Positions 9,081-19,224 are shown, counted from the first letter of the stretch. The stretch: 64,000 bases of DNA from Desemzia sp. RIT 804 (GCF_016892605.1 NZ_JAFEMV010000002.1:248001-312000); one strand, 5' to 3'. The notes: generated from the sequence alone by a model not told the origin. Numbers and translations are program-made.

Positions 9081-10597
9081 ATATCGTCACCTTCCCTTAC
9101 ATCAATGTATTGTTTTTGGTAACTTTTTGGACTCATTCCTACTATTTTTTTAAATTTCTTATAGAAGTAATCTGAATTGGCATACCCTACTTTATCTGAA
9201 ATCTCATAAATCAGATGATTCTTTTCCCTCAATAATTTTTTAGCTTTTTCAATTCGAACTTCGTCTAAAAAGGTACGATAACTTTGTTGTTTTTGGGCTT
9301 TGAATTTCTTTCCTAAATAAGAATGGCTGTAGTTCAATTTTTTTCCTAAATACTGGAGTGTTAAATCTTCATCATACTGTTTGTATGTAATCTGGATAAT
9401 GTCTTCTACAACATCTTTTTTCTCATTTTTAGCATAAAACATTCTCCCCATATCCTTAAAGACCTCTTTTAAAAAATCAAACGTTTCATACAATGATTTG
9501 TTTGACCAGATCACAGAAACTACTTTATTTTTTTCGCTTTCTTTAAGAGGCTTGTCTAATTCTTCTTCGATCGTTTCAAAACAATAACTGCATAGATTAG
9601 ACAAGTCTGCTTTTATTGTATTTACATCCCAAGTGTTTTTTTGATAATAGTTGAATAGTTGCTCTAAATAAGATGCCATTTTAATTGTCTGACCAGTTAT
9701 AGTGGCGTGCAATAAGTTCGCTCTTAACTCTGATTTATCTAATAAGAAGACACTGTTTTTCTTTTCCACTTCATCTGCAAGAATTTGCTGAGATAAAACA
9801 GCTAATTTAGGAAACAAGTACTGTTTATTTTCTAATTCCTTTATTTCATCATATAAACGCCTCAAATCTTTAACAGATGATGTACGTTCACTAAGGATAA
9901 ACACGCTGTTTTTCTGCTGTTGATTTATTTCATTTTCCAGTGTCTCGACTAAGTTATTGACTGTTATCACGGTTTCATCGCAAATCAATGCGAATAATTC
10001 ATTTGAATGACTAAAGACAAAAGTATTTTTTGGTAAGAGCTGTTTCATCGTTTCTTTCATTTGATCTTGATTGATCTTTGAAGTTTGAAAAAAACACCCA
10101 ATCAGTTGGTAAAAATCATAAGACAGAAAAACTTCCAAGTTTTCATTGTACTGACCTCTTACAATGTAGGTTTTAACTAAAGAAGAAAGGGAATAATCTT
10201 GGTATTCTTCTATCTGCTTTTTCTTCTTGATTTCATCGCTGATTTTAGATAATGATCGAATCAACTCATCTTCATCAATCGGCTTCAATAAATAAGACAG
10301 CATACCTAATTCAATTGCTTCTTGAGCATAAGAAAAATCTGAATGTCCGGAAAGAATGATGCATTCGCAATCAATATCTTCATTTCGAGCTTGTCGGATC
10401 ATCTCAATACCGTTGATTTCAGGCATACGAATATCAGTGACCACCAGATCTGGTTTCAACGAGCGAATTTTCTCCAATCCTTCTTTTCCATTCTCAGCCG
10501 TATCTATAATTTGATAATTGTACTTTTCCCATTCAATGATCCACTCTAATCCTTCACGTACAATTGGTTCATCGTCTACAATCAACACTTTATACAT
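9077..10597 (-). CDS. YesN-type response regulator with AraC DNA-binding domain
   Basis: A 506-residue regulator. Residues 1-120 form a receiver domain (VLIVDDEP, phospho-acceptor D55 in VVTDIRMPE, conserved lysine in LLKPID). The middle is a helical linker. The last 100 residues form an AraC-type double helix-turn-helix ending in SDYFYKKFKKIVGMSPKSY. The partner kinase is the gene immediately upstream, six bases away. YesM/YesN pairs sense extracellular oligosaccharides and activate cognate importer and hydrolase genes; here the obvious targets are the neighbouring importer and GH95 operons. The targets are inferred. Confidence 0.9.
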   Translation of the reverse strand: MYKVLIVDDEPIVREGLEWIIEWEKYNYQIIDTAENGKEGLEKIRSLKPDLVVTDIRMPEINGIEMIRQARNEDIDCECIILSGHSDFSYAQEAIELGMLSYLLKPIDEDELIRSLSKISDEIKKKKQIEEYQDYSLSSLVKTYIVRGQYNENLEVFLSYDFYQLIGCFFQTSKINQDQMKETMKQLLPKNTFVFSHSNELFALICDETVITVNNLVETLENEINQQQKNSVFILSERTSSVKDLRRLYDEIKELENKQYLFPKLAVLSQQILADEVEKKNSVFLLDKSELRANLLHATITGQTIKMASYLEQLFNYYQKNTWDVNTIKADLSNLCSYCFETIEEELDKPLKESEKNKVVSVIWSNKSLYETFDFLKEVFKDMGRMFYAKNEKKDVVEDIIQITYKQYDEDLTLQYLGKKLNYSHSYLGKKFKAQKQQSYRTFLDEVRIEKAKKLLREKNHLIYEISDKVGYANSDYFYKKFKKIVGMSPKSYQKQYIDVREGDDI

Positions 10598-10603
10598 GTA
10601 AAT

Positions 10604-12403
10604 TTATTCTCCTTTATTTTGTCTAGTTTCTTTTAATGGCAATGTGATAGTAATAGTTGTTCCCTCGTTTTCTTTGCTGTCTACAATAACCCCATATTCA
10701 GGTCCATAATATTGTTTGAGTCTTAGGTTAACATTGCTTAGCCCTATCCTATCGCTATCTTTTGCTTCTATTAACATCTCCTGCAGGCTCTTCAGCTTTT
10801 CTTCAGGTATCCCTATCCCATTATCCTGAATCACCAAGACCAAATCTTCTTCATATTTGCTTACAGTAATGTAAATATGCCCTCTTTCTGCTTTTGGTTC
10901 AATGCCATGCACAAATGAATTCTCCACTAGCGGTTGCAAGACCATGGGCAGAATCAAGTAATCTTCTTCAAATTCTTTCGTAATGGTATAAGAAATGCGT
11001 TCTCCAAAACGCAGCTTTTGAATTTGTAGATACATCTCTATAAACTTCAATTCATCCGTTAAGCTTTGTTCATCATGGTTGCGCTCTAAAGCTTTTCGCA
11101 TCAATTTGCTAAGGATTTTCACGATTTCTGCTACTTCTCTATCGCTATTGCGTAAAGCCTTCATTCGAATCATTTCCAATGTATTATACAAAAAGTGCGG
11201 ATTGATCTGACTCGCAAGCAATTTGAATTCAGATTCTTTTTTCTGGATCTCCCAATTTTGTTTGTTCAATTGATGAGAGTAATTATTTTCAATCAATTGT
11301 TGCAAGCTTTCCATGGTCAAATACAATTGCTCATATACATCAGTGATTTCATCCGTTCCATCAATAGTACTAGGAATAGAAAAATCCCCATGCGCTACCT
11401 TTGTCATCGCATCTTGCAATCGCAGTATTCGTTTATTGAATCGTCGGATAAACGTATATAACAGCAATAATGTGATTCCAAATACCATAGCCACGACCAA
11501 ATACGCGTTTGCTAAAACATGGTTGGCTTCCGTAAGGATCGTGTTTGTGGGTACCAATCCGATAACTTTCATTTGAGAATTGTGAACTTTAGGAATTTCT
11601 ATTTTCCTAATATTCAAACTGATCGGTCCATTATTCACTTCTTCTTGAGCCGTTACACTGTTTTCATCCGATACTTTTTTTAACTTAACGATATTTTCAT
11701 AAGGCCCATAACTAACCAGGATATTTTCCGCTTTAGGGTAACTGAATATAGGTGTTTCATCATTCAACGTGATAAATACCGGGTTAGTAGAACTGGAAAG
11801 AATGTGTTCTATTTTTTGATTCGACATCGCTATCGTCAATACACCAAGAAATTGTTCTCCATCGAATACTGAACGCGTCAGGTATAAAAGAGGTTGTTTA
11901 GTGACGGGATCATTCATATATTCCCAAGTAAACTGCCCCCTTTTTTCTACTGCCCTTTGGTACCATCCTTGTTGACTGATTTCATCAGTTGTAGGAAACA
12001 ACCCTAAACTGCTGCGCAACGTTTCATTCACTACAAAAAAACGAATATTGGCCAGCTCATCGTAATACTTTAAGTAATCTGAAAACATCTCGTACCGTTG
12101 GTAGTCTCTAAAAATTTCGTAATCACTTGTATAATCTGTTTCTAAAATAGTGCGTAACTCTTGGTCTTGGTACAACCAGTCCGATATCAAAATAATATTC
12201 GACATGGCTCCAAATAAATCGCTTTCAATCTTTTCAGTGTTTTGTTCAATTTCTTTTGTTTTCGTCTCAATCAAGTTTTCTCTCAATTCGATCGATAAAT
12301 AATACCCTACTAAAACAATCGGAATAATCAACACTATGACATACATGCTCAGCAATTTGAGCTGGATGGTCGATTTTCGCTTAATAAATGAATTCCTTTT
12401 CAT
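10604..12403 (-). CDS. YesM-type sensor histidine kinase
   Basis: A kinase of about 599 residues. It has an N-terminal membrane helix, a large extracytoplasmic sensor domain (to about residue 290), a second helix, a HAMP linker, the His_kinase domain with phospho-acceptor H403 in INPHFLYN, and a C-terminal ATPase domain (PLVENSFVHG, DNGIGIP). The ATG selected has GAGG nine bases upstream; two in-frame codons before it (ATG, TTG) overlap that site. The gene start overlaps the 3' end of the GH95 gene by about 23 bases, tying sensor and hydrolase in one operon. Confidence 0.9.
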   Translation of the reverse strand: MKRNSFIKRKSTIQLKLLSMYVIVLIIPIVLVGYYLSIELRENLIETKTKEIEQNTEKIESDLFGAMSNIILISDWLYQDQELRTILETDYTSDYEIFRDYQRYEMFSDYLKYYDELANIRFFVVNETLRSSLGLFPTTDEISQQGWYQRAVEKRGQFTWEYMNDPVTKQPLLYLTRSVFDGEQFLGVLTIAMSNQKIEHILSSSTNPVFITLNDETPIFSYPKAENILVSYGPYENIVKLKKVSDENSVTAQEEVNNGPISLNIRKIEIPKVHNSQMKVIGLVPTNTILTEANHVLANAYLVVAMVFGITLLLLYTFIRRFNKRILRLQDAMTKVAHGDFSIPSTIDGTDEITDVYEQLYLTMESLQQLIENNYSHQLNKQNWEIQKKESEFKLLASQINPHFLYNTLEMIRMKALRNSDREVAEIVKILSKLMRKALERNHDEQSLTDELKFIEMYLQIQKLRFGERISYTITKEFEEDYLILPMVLQPLVENSFVHGIEPKAERGHIYITVSKYEEDLVLVIQDNGIGIPEEKLKSLQEMLIEAKDSDRIGLSNVNLRLKQYYGPEYGVIVDSKENEGTTITITLPLKETRQNKGE

Positions 12404-14663
12404 ATTGATCATCCTCAATCCAAATGGTTACTTGAGTTATTTCATCTGTTGTTAATTTTACCGTTTGTTTCGGACGGTGTACAGGATCGATTATATTTAA
12501 AGAACGAGTTGCAGCAACATTCAATTCAACTGTTGTATTTTGGTCACACGCAAGATCCAATTTGGCCCATCCTTCATATAGGTCCCATTCAAATCTGTTT
12601 AAAGTGATTCCTTTTGGCAATTTGATACCTTTCAATACCCCTTTTTCCAACCATTCTGGAGTGGCTTTGAACAGTACTAGTCCTTCATCGTGTTGCCAAT
12701 AAACAAGCGAATCATGAATCAATTTCGGGATAGCGCCATTTGAATCGATATTGAATACTTCTTGTTGATTGTAATGAGAAGTAACCAACGAATCATAAAA
12801 ACTATGGTTCACAATCAATTCGTTGAGGGAGGCTGAAAAATCTTCTGGGCGTTCTAAAGTGATTGCGATCATAGCAGCATGCATTCTCCCGTGCGAAGAA
12901 CTATTTTCTTGTTCTTCGTTCAACAGCCATGCTTCCAGCTTTTTATCGTAAGTCTTTTGTGCAGCTTGCCATATCTCAGGATAATTCATTTGAGTGACCT
13001 CTCTGCTTTCAAATATCGGATAAAATTGTGAAAAATGACGGTGATTAAAGTTTTCTTCTTTAGATTCATCCATCCACTCTTTTAAAATTCCCTCTTTGTT
13101 TAACTGGTAGTCAGGCAGCTTTTCTAGCATAGCTGTATATTTTAGCGGAATGCCTTTATTTAAAATTCTATAAGCTTTCAGCAAATTCGTCAGCGTTTCT
13201 TTCAAAACTGCCACATCCATCGTAGCATTGTTTCCCATCCCATTTTCTGCCGAATAAGAAGGCTGGAACAACCATTTTCCATCTGGATCTTCGACTAAGA
13301 AGTCTTCATAGAATAGAATAGTCTTTTCAAAAAACGGTACTGCTTCTTGCTCAAGAAAATCTTTGTCTTGGGTATATTCATAATACTCATGATAATAGTG
13401 CGCCAACCAGCCAGCTCCAGCCGTCCAGAACACTAAAGGCCACTCTTGATTCCAATGCACATGTTTACCAGTCGTGCTGGCATGAGGTGGAACAAAATAA
13501 CCTCGGCAGCCATAATACTGCATTGCATTTGCTTCAAAATCTTTGTAGTAGGTTTTCAGCTTATTAAATACTCCTTTAAGAGATGAAAAAAGACCCAAAC
13601 TAGCTAACGAAGAAATCGCTAATTGTATATTTGTATCAAAAGTATAATCCGAACTCCAAGCCGGCGTAAAACTTCCTGTCCAAATACCTTGAAGATTAGG
13701 TATAGAAGCTCCTGTTGAAGACAACAAAACATAGCGGCTGGCATCATACAGTTTTTCATACAGTACTACTGGGACAGTGCTTTCCAGCTCCATTTCTTTC
13801 AATAGACTTTCTATACCCCTTTTCCTTTCTTCTGGAGCTGCTAAATCAAATGAAACTTGATTAAAAAGCTGAGAGTGTAACTGAATGTGCTCGTTTAATT
13901 GATCTGCGAATGGTTGTACTGTTACAGCTTGATCGATCCCGATCGTCACTTCCATAAATGTCATCTGCTCAATGACTACCGAAGAATATTGGTTGTCTTG
14001 TACACCATCAGTTTGAAAAGCAATTGTTGTTTGATAACCTGTCTCATCAATATAGTGGTTTGTTTGAATGCAAGTTTCGCCGTTCCATTGTGTTTGTTGC
14101 AACAATCTTTCTTCTTTAAAATCTACTACTTCAAGAGCAATGCTTACTGGTTCACTCGCTGAATATCTCATATGGATCGTATTTGTTTTACGAGAGACAA
14201 ATAATTGTTTTTTAATCTGCTTATTTTTTATCGTCACGTGCATCTCTTCAATGATCCCTTTTTCATAATCGATCATTCGACTGAAAGTGCCTGGTTGAAT
14301 GGATTGATTCCCATTTAATAAGGATATATTGATCTGGACAGCAGGATGAAAAGGATCACTCATCGTTAATCCTTCATACCCTTCTTTTACAGCTTCTTGT
14401 TCAAAAAACTCAATACCATCTTGGTAGCCTTTTTCTGCAATGATCTTACGTAACATTTCAATTCTCTCGCCTATAGGTGGCAAATCTGTCATATTATTGC
14501 CTTTAAGAAAAAAGTCGTGATGATTCCCGATCAGTTTCGTTGCCGATGGAGTTCCATATAACATAGCTCCAATAATACCATTACCAGCTACATAAGCATT
14601 TTCCCACGTTTCTCCATAATTTTTACTCCATATCCCTCTTTCAGGACAATCTTTTCTAGTCAT
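12381..14663 (-). CDS. GH95-like glycoside hydrolase (alpha-L-fucosidase/galactosidase family)
   Basis: A 760-residue protein with the GH95 layout: an N-terminal beta-sandwich, a helical barrel with NLQGIWTGSFTPAW (323-336), an acid-region motif PSYSAENGMGNNATMD, and a late ID-x-N-G motif. GH95 enzymes invert and remove alpha-L-fucose or alpha-L-galactose, decorations of plant xyloglucan side chains. The usual NxN pair that helps activate water reads D343-T-N345 here, and the following QMNYWP motif is replaced by QLAISS, so this is a divergent member with uncertain activity. No signal peptide, so cytoplasmic. A GGAGGT site precedes the ATG. It heads the operon with the YesMN sensor. Confidence 0.75.
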   Translation of the reverse strand: MTRKDCPERGIWSKNYGETWENAYVAGNGIIGAMLYGTPSATKLIGNHHDFFLKGNNMTDLPPIGERIEMLRKIIAEKGYQDGIEFFEQEAVKEGYEGLTMSDPFHPAVQINISLLNGNQSIQPGTFSRMIDYEKGIIEEMHVTIKNKQIKKQLFVSRKTNTIHMRYSASEPVSIALEVVDFKEERLLQQTQWNGETCIQTNHYIDETGYQTTIAFQTDGVQDNQYSSVVIEQMTFMEVTIGIDQAVTVQPFADQLNEHIQLHSQLFNQVSFDLAAPEERKRGIESLLKEMELESTVPVVLYEKLYDASRYVLLSSTGASIPNLQGIWTGSFTPAWSSDYTFDTNIQLAISSLASLGLFSSLKGVFNKLKTYYKDFEANAMQYYGCRGYFVPPHASTTGKHVHWNQEWPLVFWTAGAGWLAHYYHEYYEYTQDKDFLEQEAVPFFEKTILFYEDFLVEDPDGKWLFQPSYSAENGMGNNATMDVAVLKETLTNLLKAYRILNKGIPLKYTAMLEKLPDYQLNKEGILKEWMDESKEENFNHRHFSQFYPIFESREVTQMNYPEIWQAAQKTYDKKLEAWLLNEEQENSSSHGRMHAAMIAITLERPEDFSASLNELIVNHSFYDSLVTSHYNQQEVFNIDSNGAIPKLIHDSLVYWQHDEGLVLFKATPEWLEKGVLKGIKLPKGITLNRFEWDLYEGWAKLDLACDQNTTVELNVAATRSLNIIDPVHRPKQTVKLTTDEITQVTIWIEDDQYEKEFIY

Positions 14664-14710
14664 AAGTAACCTCCAAATTAAACTACACGATTAAAAATCT
14701 CCTACCTTAA

Positions 14711-14726
14711 TTGTAAGCGTTTTAAA
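14711..14726 (-). promoter_or_regulatory. Near-consensus cre site upstream of the GH95 operon
   Basis: TTGTAAGCGTTTTAAA (plus-strand reading) matches WTGNNARCGNWWWCAW at all but one defined position (A in place of the late C). It lies about 50 bases upstream of the GH95 start, which suits carbon catabolite control of the GH95/YesMN operon. Confidence 0.55.
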
Positions 14727-14943
14727 AGAAAGTTGTGGGGTCATTTTTAGCTTTTTTAGGGTAATTATTCGCACTTTTTTCATTATAGAGTGCTAAAGAG
14801 TGAATTTCTGCTGGCCTTTTTAATTATTTCAGTGCTTTCATTTAAAAAAGATGTCTTCTTAAATGAATATGCTTTTCTAAAGTCACTTCTTTTAATAATG
14901 ATGCTTTTAGAAAATAAATTCAGTAATCAAAGTCATCTTTACG
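14727..14943. other. AT-rich intergenic region upstream of the GH95 operon
   Basis: No gene is visible. The stretch carries loosely repeated segments around ATGCTTTT and AGAAAA. It probably holds the promoter of the GH95 operon, but I could not pick one convincing -10/-35 pair. Confidence 0.4.
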
Positions 14944-14986
14944 AATAAAAATGCCTTGGTTCAACTTTTCACGTTGAGCCAAGGCA
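14944..14986 (-). terminator. Second terminator downstream of xylB
   Basis: ATGCCTTGG..CAAC pairs with GTTGAGCCAAGGCAT over 15 positions with one G-U, around a seven-base loop, and is followed by TTTTATT on the minus strand. It stands behind a first terminator and gives tandem termination of xylAB transcripts. Confidence 0.8.
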
Positions 14987-15011
14987 TACGCTGTCCACTT
15001 TTCCATCCGTA

Positions 15012-15052
15012 TAAAAAACAACTGACATAGAAAGAAATCTATACCAGTTGTT
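15012..15052 (-). terminator. First terminator downstream of xylB
   Basis: AACAACTG pairs with CAGTTGTT, with an inner TAGA/TCTA pairing, and TTTTTTAT follows on the minus strand. It begins about ten bases after the xylB stop codon. Confidence 0.75.
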
Positions 15053-15063
15053 GATTGGTTTTG

Positions 15064-16554
15064 CTATTCGGATATTGGAACAAAAAGAGCTTTTGTGGCA
15101 GGATAAATCTCTTGGTATTTTTTATGCAGTAAGCCGTAATGTTCAGCAGTTTCAACATTTGGCGAATATTCTTCTTTAAAATCCACCCATTCATTGGCAC
15201 AATCTGTTACTGTTTCATACCATCCAGCCCCTACTGCCGCCAGCATTGTCGCGCCTTTTGCAGGTCCTTGTTCTGTTTCTAAAGTGACTACTTTTGCATC
15301 AAAAATATCGGCTTGCATTTGAAGCCAGTCTTTATTTTTTGCACCTCCACCAACAGAAACGATTTGATTAAATTGCTTTCCAGTGTACTGTTCCATCAAT
15401 AATTGTGAGTCTTTTAAAGAAAACGTAATGCCTTCTAAAACAGCTTTAGCGAAATGTTTTAGCGTATGGTGAACGTCCATCCCAATAAAGCTGCCTCTCA
15501 CCTGGCTATCTGTATATGGAGTTCTCTCCCCTACTATATAAGGTGTGAAAAATAATCCATCTGACCCAGCTGCGATTTTTTCGATTCCAGATAACAGTTC
15601 TTCATAGGACAAGTCTTTCGCAAATGTTTTTTTGAACCAGTTCAAACTGTGGCCAGCTGCTAAAGTTACTCCCATTGAATAATATTTTTCTGGTTCTGCA
15701 TGGTTGAAGTAATGTAAATGACCATCATAGTTTTTCGTGCCAACCGGTTCATAAGCTAAAAAGACACCTGAAGTGCCAATACTGCACATAGCTGTATTTT
15801 CATGTACAATACCTGCCCCAATCGCAGCGCAAGCATTATCTGCTCCGCCAGCAATGACTCTGACTTCATTTTTAAGCCCTAACTCTTCTGCAATTTCCTT
15901 TTTGACTGTTCCGATGCAATCAATAGAATTGACCAATGGCGGACAGCTACCAGCAGGGATATCAAATGTTTCAAGGATTTCTTGGCTCCAAAGTTTATTC
16001 GTGACATCTAATAACAGTGTTCCTGCTGCATCTGAGTATTCCATTTGTTGATGCCCTGTCAACCAGAAGCCTAAATAATCTTTTGGCAGCAAGAAACGAG
16101 CAACTTTATTCCATATTTCCGGCTCATGTTCTTTTACCCATAATAATTTCGGCAAAGTAAAACCTTCTAAAGCTTTATTTTTAGTGATCTCAATCAATCG
16201 GTCTCCCATTTGATCCATGATAACTTCACATTGGAGAGTTGTCCGAACATCATTCCATAAAATTGCATTTCGCAAAACACTGCCTTCTTGATCCAAAAGA
16301 ACTAAACTATGCATTTGCCCAGAGAAACTAATCGCTTCGATTTTTTCAGATGCTTCAGGAATCTCTGCAACAATTTCTTGGATCACTCGTTTAGCTGCTT
16401 CGACCCAATCCGCTGGTTGCTGTTCACTATAGCCTGGCTGGGTGCTGATAAGGTCGTATTCACTAGATTTCGTAGTGACGATCGATCCTTTTTGATCCAT
16501 TAAAAGTCCTTTTAAAGAGCCCGTTCCTAAATCTAACCCAAGCACATAACTCAT
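15064..16554 (-). CDS. xylB: Xylulokinase
   Basis: A FGGY-family kinase of 496 residues that phosphorylates D-xylulose to xylulose 5-phosphate for the phosphoketolase or pentose phosphate route. The N-terminal ATP loop is LGLDLGTGSLKGLLMD and the substrate motif is SFSGQMHSLVLLD with the following ILWNDVRT. The C-terminal FGGY signature region is near VSVGGGAKNKDWLQMQADIF. It follows xylA by 23 bases with its own GGAGG site, and the pair forms the xylose operon repressed by XylR and CcpA. Confidence 0.95.
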   Translation of the reverse strand: MSYVLGLDLGTGSLKGLLMDQKGSIVTTKSSEYDLISTQPGYSEQQPADWVEAAKRVIQEIVAEIPEASEKIEAISFSGQMHSLVLLDQEGSVLRNAILWNDVRTTLQCEVIMDQMGDRLIEITKNKALEGFTLPKLLWVKEHEPEIWNKVARFLLPKDYLGFWLTGHQQMEYSDAAGTLLLDVTNKLWSQEILETFDIPAGSCPPLVNSIDCIGTVKKEIAEELGLKNEVRVIAGGADNACAAIGAGIVHENTAMCSIGTSGVFLAYEPVGTKNYDGHLHYFNHAEPEKYYSMGVTLAAGHSLNWFKKTFAKDLSYEELLSGIEKIAAGSDGLFFTPYIVGERTPYTDSQVRGSFIGMDVHHTLKHFAKAVLEGITFSLKDSQLLMEQYTGKQFNQIVSVGGGAKNKDWLQMQADIFDAKVVTLETEQGPAKGATMLAAVGAGWYETVTDCANEWVDFKEEYSPNVETAEHYGLLHKKYQEIYPATKALFVPISE

Positions 16555-16577
16555 TGATTTTGCCTCCAGTAATTTTC

Positions 16578-17888
16578 TTAATAAATATAGTCGTTTAATT
16601 GAGCTTTGATAAATTCAATGTGAGAAGACTTGTTGTCGATTTTTTCTAAGCCTAAAGCGTAATCTGTCAAAGACTTCAAGTCTACTTTTTCCGACAAGAT
16701 ATCTGCACCGATACCATTTTTATAAGATGCGTATCTTTCGTCTTTCAATTGATCGAAAAATCCATCTTCTTTCAGTCTTGCAGCTGCTTTTAGACCACGC
16801 GCAAATGTATCCATCCCTGCAATATGGGCGATGAACAAGTCATCCATTTCAAATGATGTTCTTCTTACTTTAGCGTCAAAATTGATTCCGCCTGGTTCAA
16901 TGCCGCCATTTTCAAGTACTTCATACATCGCAAGAGTTACGCTATATAAATCAGTAGGGAATTCATCTGTATCCCAGCCCAATAATGTATCTCCTTGGTT
17001 AGCATCTAATGAACCTAAAGCATCGTAATTACGTGCTACATTCATTTCATGCTCAAAGGTATGACCAGCTAAAGTAGCGTGATTGGCTTCTAAGTTTAAC
17101 TTGAAACGGTCTGTTAGATCATATTTTTGTAAAAATGCCATACTGGTTGCAGCATCGAAATCGTATTGGTGTTTCATCGGTTCTTTTGGTTTTGGTTCTA
17201 GTAAGAATGTTAATTCTTCATGACCAATTTCATTTGAGTAATCGATCGCCATATGATACAAACGAGCAATATTTTCTTCTTCCAATTTCATGTCGGTATT
17301 GATCAGGTTCTCGTACCCTTCACGTCCACCCCAGAAAACAAAGTTTTTCCCATTTAATTTTTGGCTGATATCGATCCCTTTTTTGACTTGTGCAGCAGAG
17401 ACGGCAAAAACATCTGCATTTGAACTGGAAGCTGCTCCATGTACATAAATTGGATTGGAATGTCTGTCAGCTGTATTCCATAATAACTTGATGCCTGTTT
17501 GATCCATTTTTTCTTTGATCAGTTCCACGATTTCATCTAAGTTTTTAAAGAATGTTTCTAAGGAGTCACCATAAGGAGCTACATCCATGTCATGGAAACA
17601 GAAGTAATCCACACCTAGTTTTTCAAAGAACTCAAACGCTGCTTCGACACGGTTTTTTGCTGTCTCCATTTCATCATCAGTGAGCCAGTCGCGTTGGTTG
17701 ACCGCTTTTCCAAATGGATCTGAACCATCTTGAGTAAAGGTATGCCAATAAGCAACAGAAAAACGCATATGTTCTTTCATTGTTTTACCTAATACCACTT
17801 CTTCTGGATTGTAATGACGAAACGCTAATGGATTTGAAGATTTTGGACCTTCAAATTGAATCTTATCGATAGTTGGAAAATAAGACAT
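16578..17888 (-). CDS. xylA: Xylose isomerase
   Basis: A 436-residue TIM-barrel metalloenzyme that converts D-xylose to D-xylulose in the cytoplasm. The catalytic histidine and aspartate are in CFHDMDVAP (H99, D102). The sheet motif [11 protein letters not shown] and the metal-binding LLEPKPKEP are both present. Length and start ([14 protein letters not shown]) fit the class II enzymes. It is the first gene of xylAB and is divergent from xylR across a 160-base region carrying a XylR operator and a cre site. No xylose transporter lies in the operon, which suggests that xylose arrives mainly from oligosaccharide breakdown or through a transporter elsewhere. Confidence 0.97.
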   Translation of the reverse strand: MSYFPTIDKIQFEGPKSSNPLAFRHYNPEEVVLGKTMKEHMRFSVAYWHTFTQDGSDPFGKAVNQRDWLTDDEMETAKNRVEAAFEFFEKLGVDYFCFHDMDVAPYGDSLETFFKNLDEIVELIKEKMDQTGIKLLWNTADRHSNPIYVHGAASSSNADVFAVSAAQVKKGIDISQKLNGKNFVFWGGREGYENLINTDMKLEEENIARLYHMAIDYSNEIGHEELTFLLEPKPKEPMKHQYDFDAATSMAFLQKYDLTDRFKLNLEANHATLAGHTFEHEMNVARNYDALGSLDANQGDTLLGWDTDEFPTDLYSVTLAMYEVLENGGIEPGGINFDAKVRRTSFEMDDLFIAHIAGMDTFARGLKAAARLKEDGFFDQLKDERYASYKNGIGADILSEKVDLKSLTDYALGLEKIDNKSSHIEFIKAQLNDYIY

Positions 17889-17922
17889 GATGTAGCCTCC
17901 TGTATAATTTTTTTAGTTGTTA

Positions 17923-17947
17923 TTAGTTTGTTTGTTGGTTAAACTAA
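17923..17947. promoter_or_regulatory. XylR operator (xylO) between xylA and xylR
   Basis: TTAGTTT, an 11-base spacer, then AAACTAA form a dyad of the xylO type known from Bacillus and Lactobacillus (TTAGTTTGTTT half-site). It lies about 35 bases upstream of xylA, where bound XylR would block transcription until xylose is present. Confidence 0.8.
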
Positions 17948-17977
17948 CTATATAAAGAATAAGTGATTTTTTTTATT

Positions 17978-17993
17978 TTGTCAACGCTTTCAA
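17978..17993. promoter_or_regulatory. cre site between xylA and xylR
   Basis: TTGTCAACGCTTTCAA matches the CcpA consensus at every defined position. It stands in the divergent xylA/xylR promoter region and should mediate glucose repression of xylAB. Confidence 0.85.
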
Positions 17994-18048
17994 TAAAATT
18001 TTAATTTAATTTTTTGATATACTAAGATTACTTTAAAGAGGTGAAGAT

Positions 18049-19224
18049 ATGATTACAGATAGATACTCCTTACGCGAAAATAATGAACAGCACGTTTTAG
18101 CGACATTAATTGAAAATACATCTATTTCAAGAGCTCAAATTTCAAAATTAACTGGCTTAAATAAAGCAACTGTCTCTGACATTGCTAACAAACTAATTGA
18201 AAAACAATTCATTCATGAAATCGGAAGCGGCGAAAGCACCACTAGTGGTGGTAGAAAGCCTATTCTTCTTCAACTCAACAAACAAGCTGGTCTAACCCTG
18301 AATATTGATTTAGGATATGACTATGTTTCTTATTTAGTAACTTATTTGAATGGTGAAGTAGTAAAAAAAGAAACTCGTTCCATTCAAGTGGATAAAGTAA
18401 ATTGTATAGATTTGATCCAAACTATTTATCGCGAACAATGTAAAGAAGCAAGCGAGGTTCCTTATGGCATAATCAGTCTTTCTGTCGCTATTCATGGAAT
18501 CGTATCTGACAACCGTATTGTGTTTACTCCCTATTATGACCTAGATGAAATAGATTTATACAATGCATTAAGTCAAAAAATCGAGATCCCTATTTATATT
18601 GAGAATGAAGCAAATTTATCGGCACTAGCAGAAAAAACTTTTTCTACTACTGTTGCCAATTTAGTAAGCATCAGTGTACACAGCGGAGTTGGAGCAGGTA
18701 TTATAGTGAACAATGAACTGTATCATGGACGTGATGGACGAAGTGGAGAGATCGGGCATACTATTCTTTACCCTCACGGAAAAAACTGTCCTTGTGGAAA
18801 TCAAGGTTGTCTAGAACAATACAGTTCTCAAAAAGCGATTCTCTCATCGTTCCAAGAGTTAAAAAAGAATGACCAGCTTACTTTAGAGGATTTGATCACT
18901 TCTTATACCTCTGACGATGACATAGCGACCCAATTAATAAAGGACTTTGCGACATATCTGAGTATTGGGATCAATAACGTCATCGCCAGCTACGGTCCAG
19001 AAAAAGTCTATGTCCACTCTACTTTAGTCAATGAAATTCCAGAGTTGCTTTCATTCATCACACAAAATATTGTTAGTTCTTTCAGCTCATCCATTCCTGT
19101 AGAAATTTCATTATTAGCTGAAAATGCTATTTTATTAGGCGGAGCTGCTTTAAATATCCAACAATTTTTCCACTTGTCGTCTCTTTACCTAGGAACCAGT
19201 CCAACAGCTGCAGAATCAAATTAA
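18049..19224 (+). CDS. xylR: Xylose repressor, ROK family
   Basis: A 391-residue repressor with an N-terminal winged helix (SRAQISKLTGLNKATVSDIANKL, HTH at about 25-47) and a ROK sugar-binding domain that retains the zinc motif CPCGNQGCLEQ. It binds the xylO dyad upstream and is released by xylose. It is divergent from xylAB. GAGGTG precedes the ATG and TATACT upstream is a likely -10. Unlike the two ROK kinases in this window, it carries a DNA-binding domain. Confidence 0.93.
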   Translation: MITDRYSLRENNEQHVLATLIENTSISRAQISKLTGLNKATVSDIANKLIEKQFIHEIGSGESTTSGGRKPILLQLNKQAGLTLNIDLGYDYVSYLVTYLNGEVVKKETRSIQVDKVNCIDLIQTIYREQCKEASEVPYGIISLSVAIHGIVSDNRIVFTPYYDLDEIDLYNALSQKIEIPIYIENEANLSALAEKTFSTTVANLVSISVHSGVGAGIIVNNELYHGRDGRSGEIGHTILYPHGKNCPCGNQGCLEQYSSQKAILSSFQELKKNDQLTLEDLITSYTSDDDIATQLIKDFATYLSIGINNVIASYGPEKVYVHSTLVNEIPELLSFITQNIVSSFSSSIPVEISLLAENAILLGGAALNIQQFFHLSSLYLGTSPTAAESN

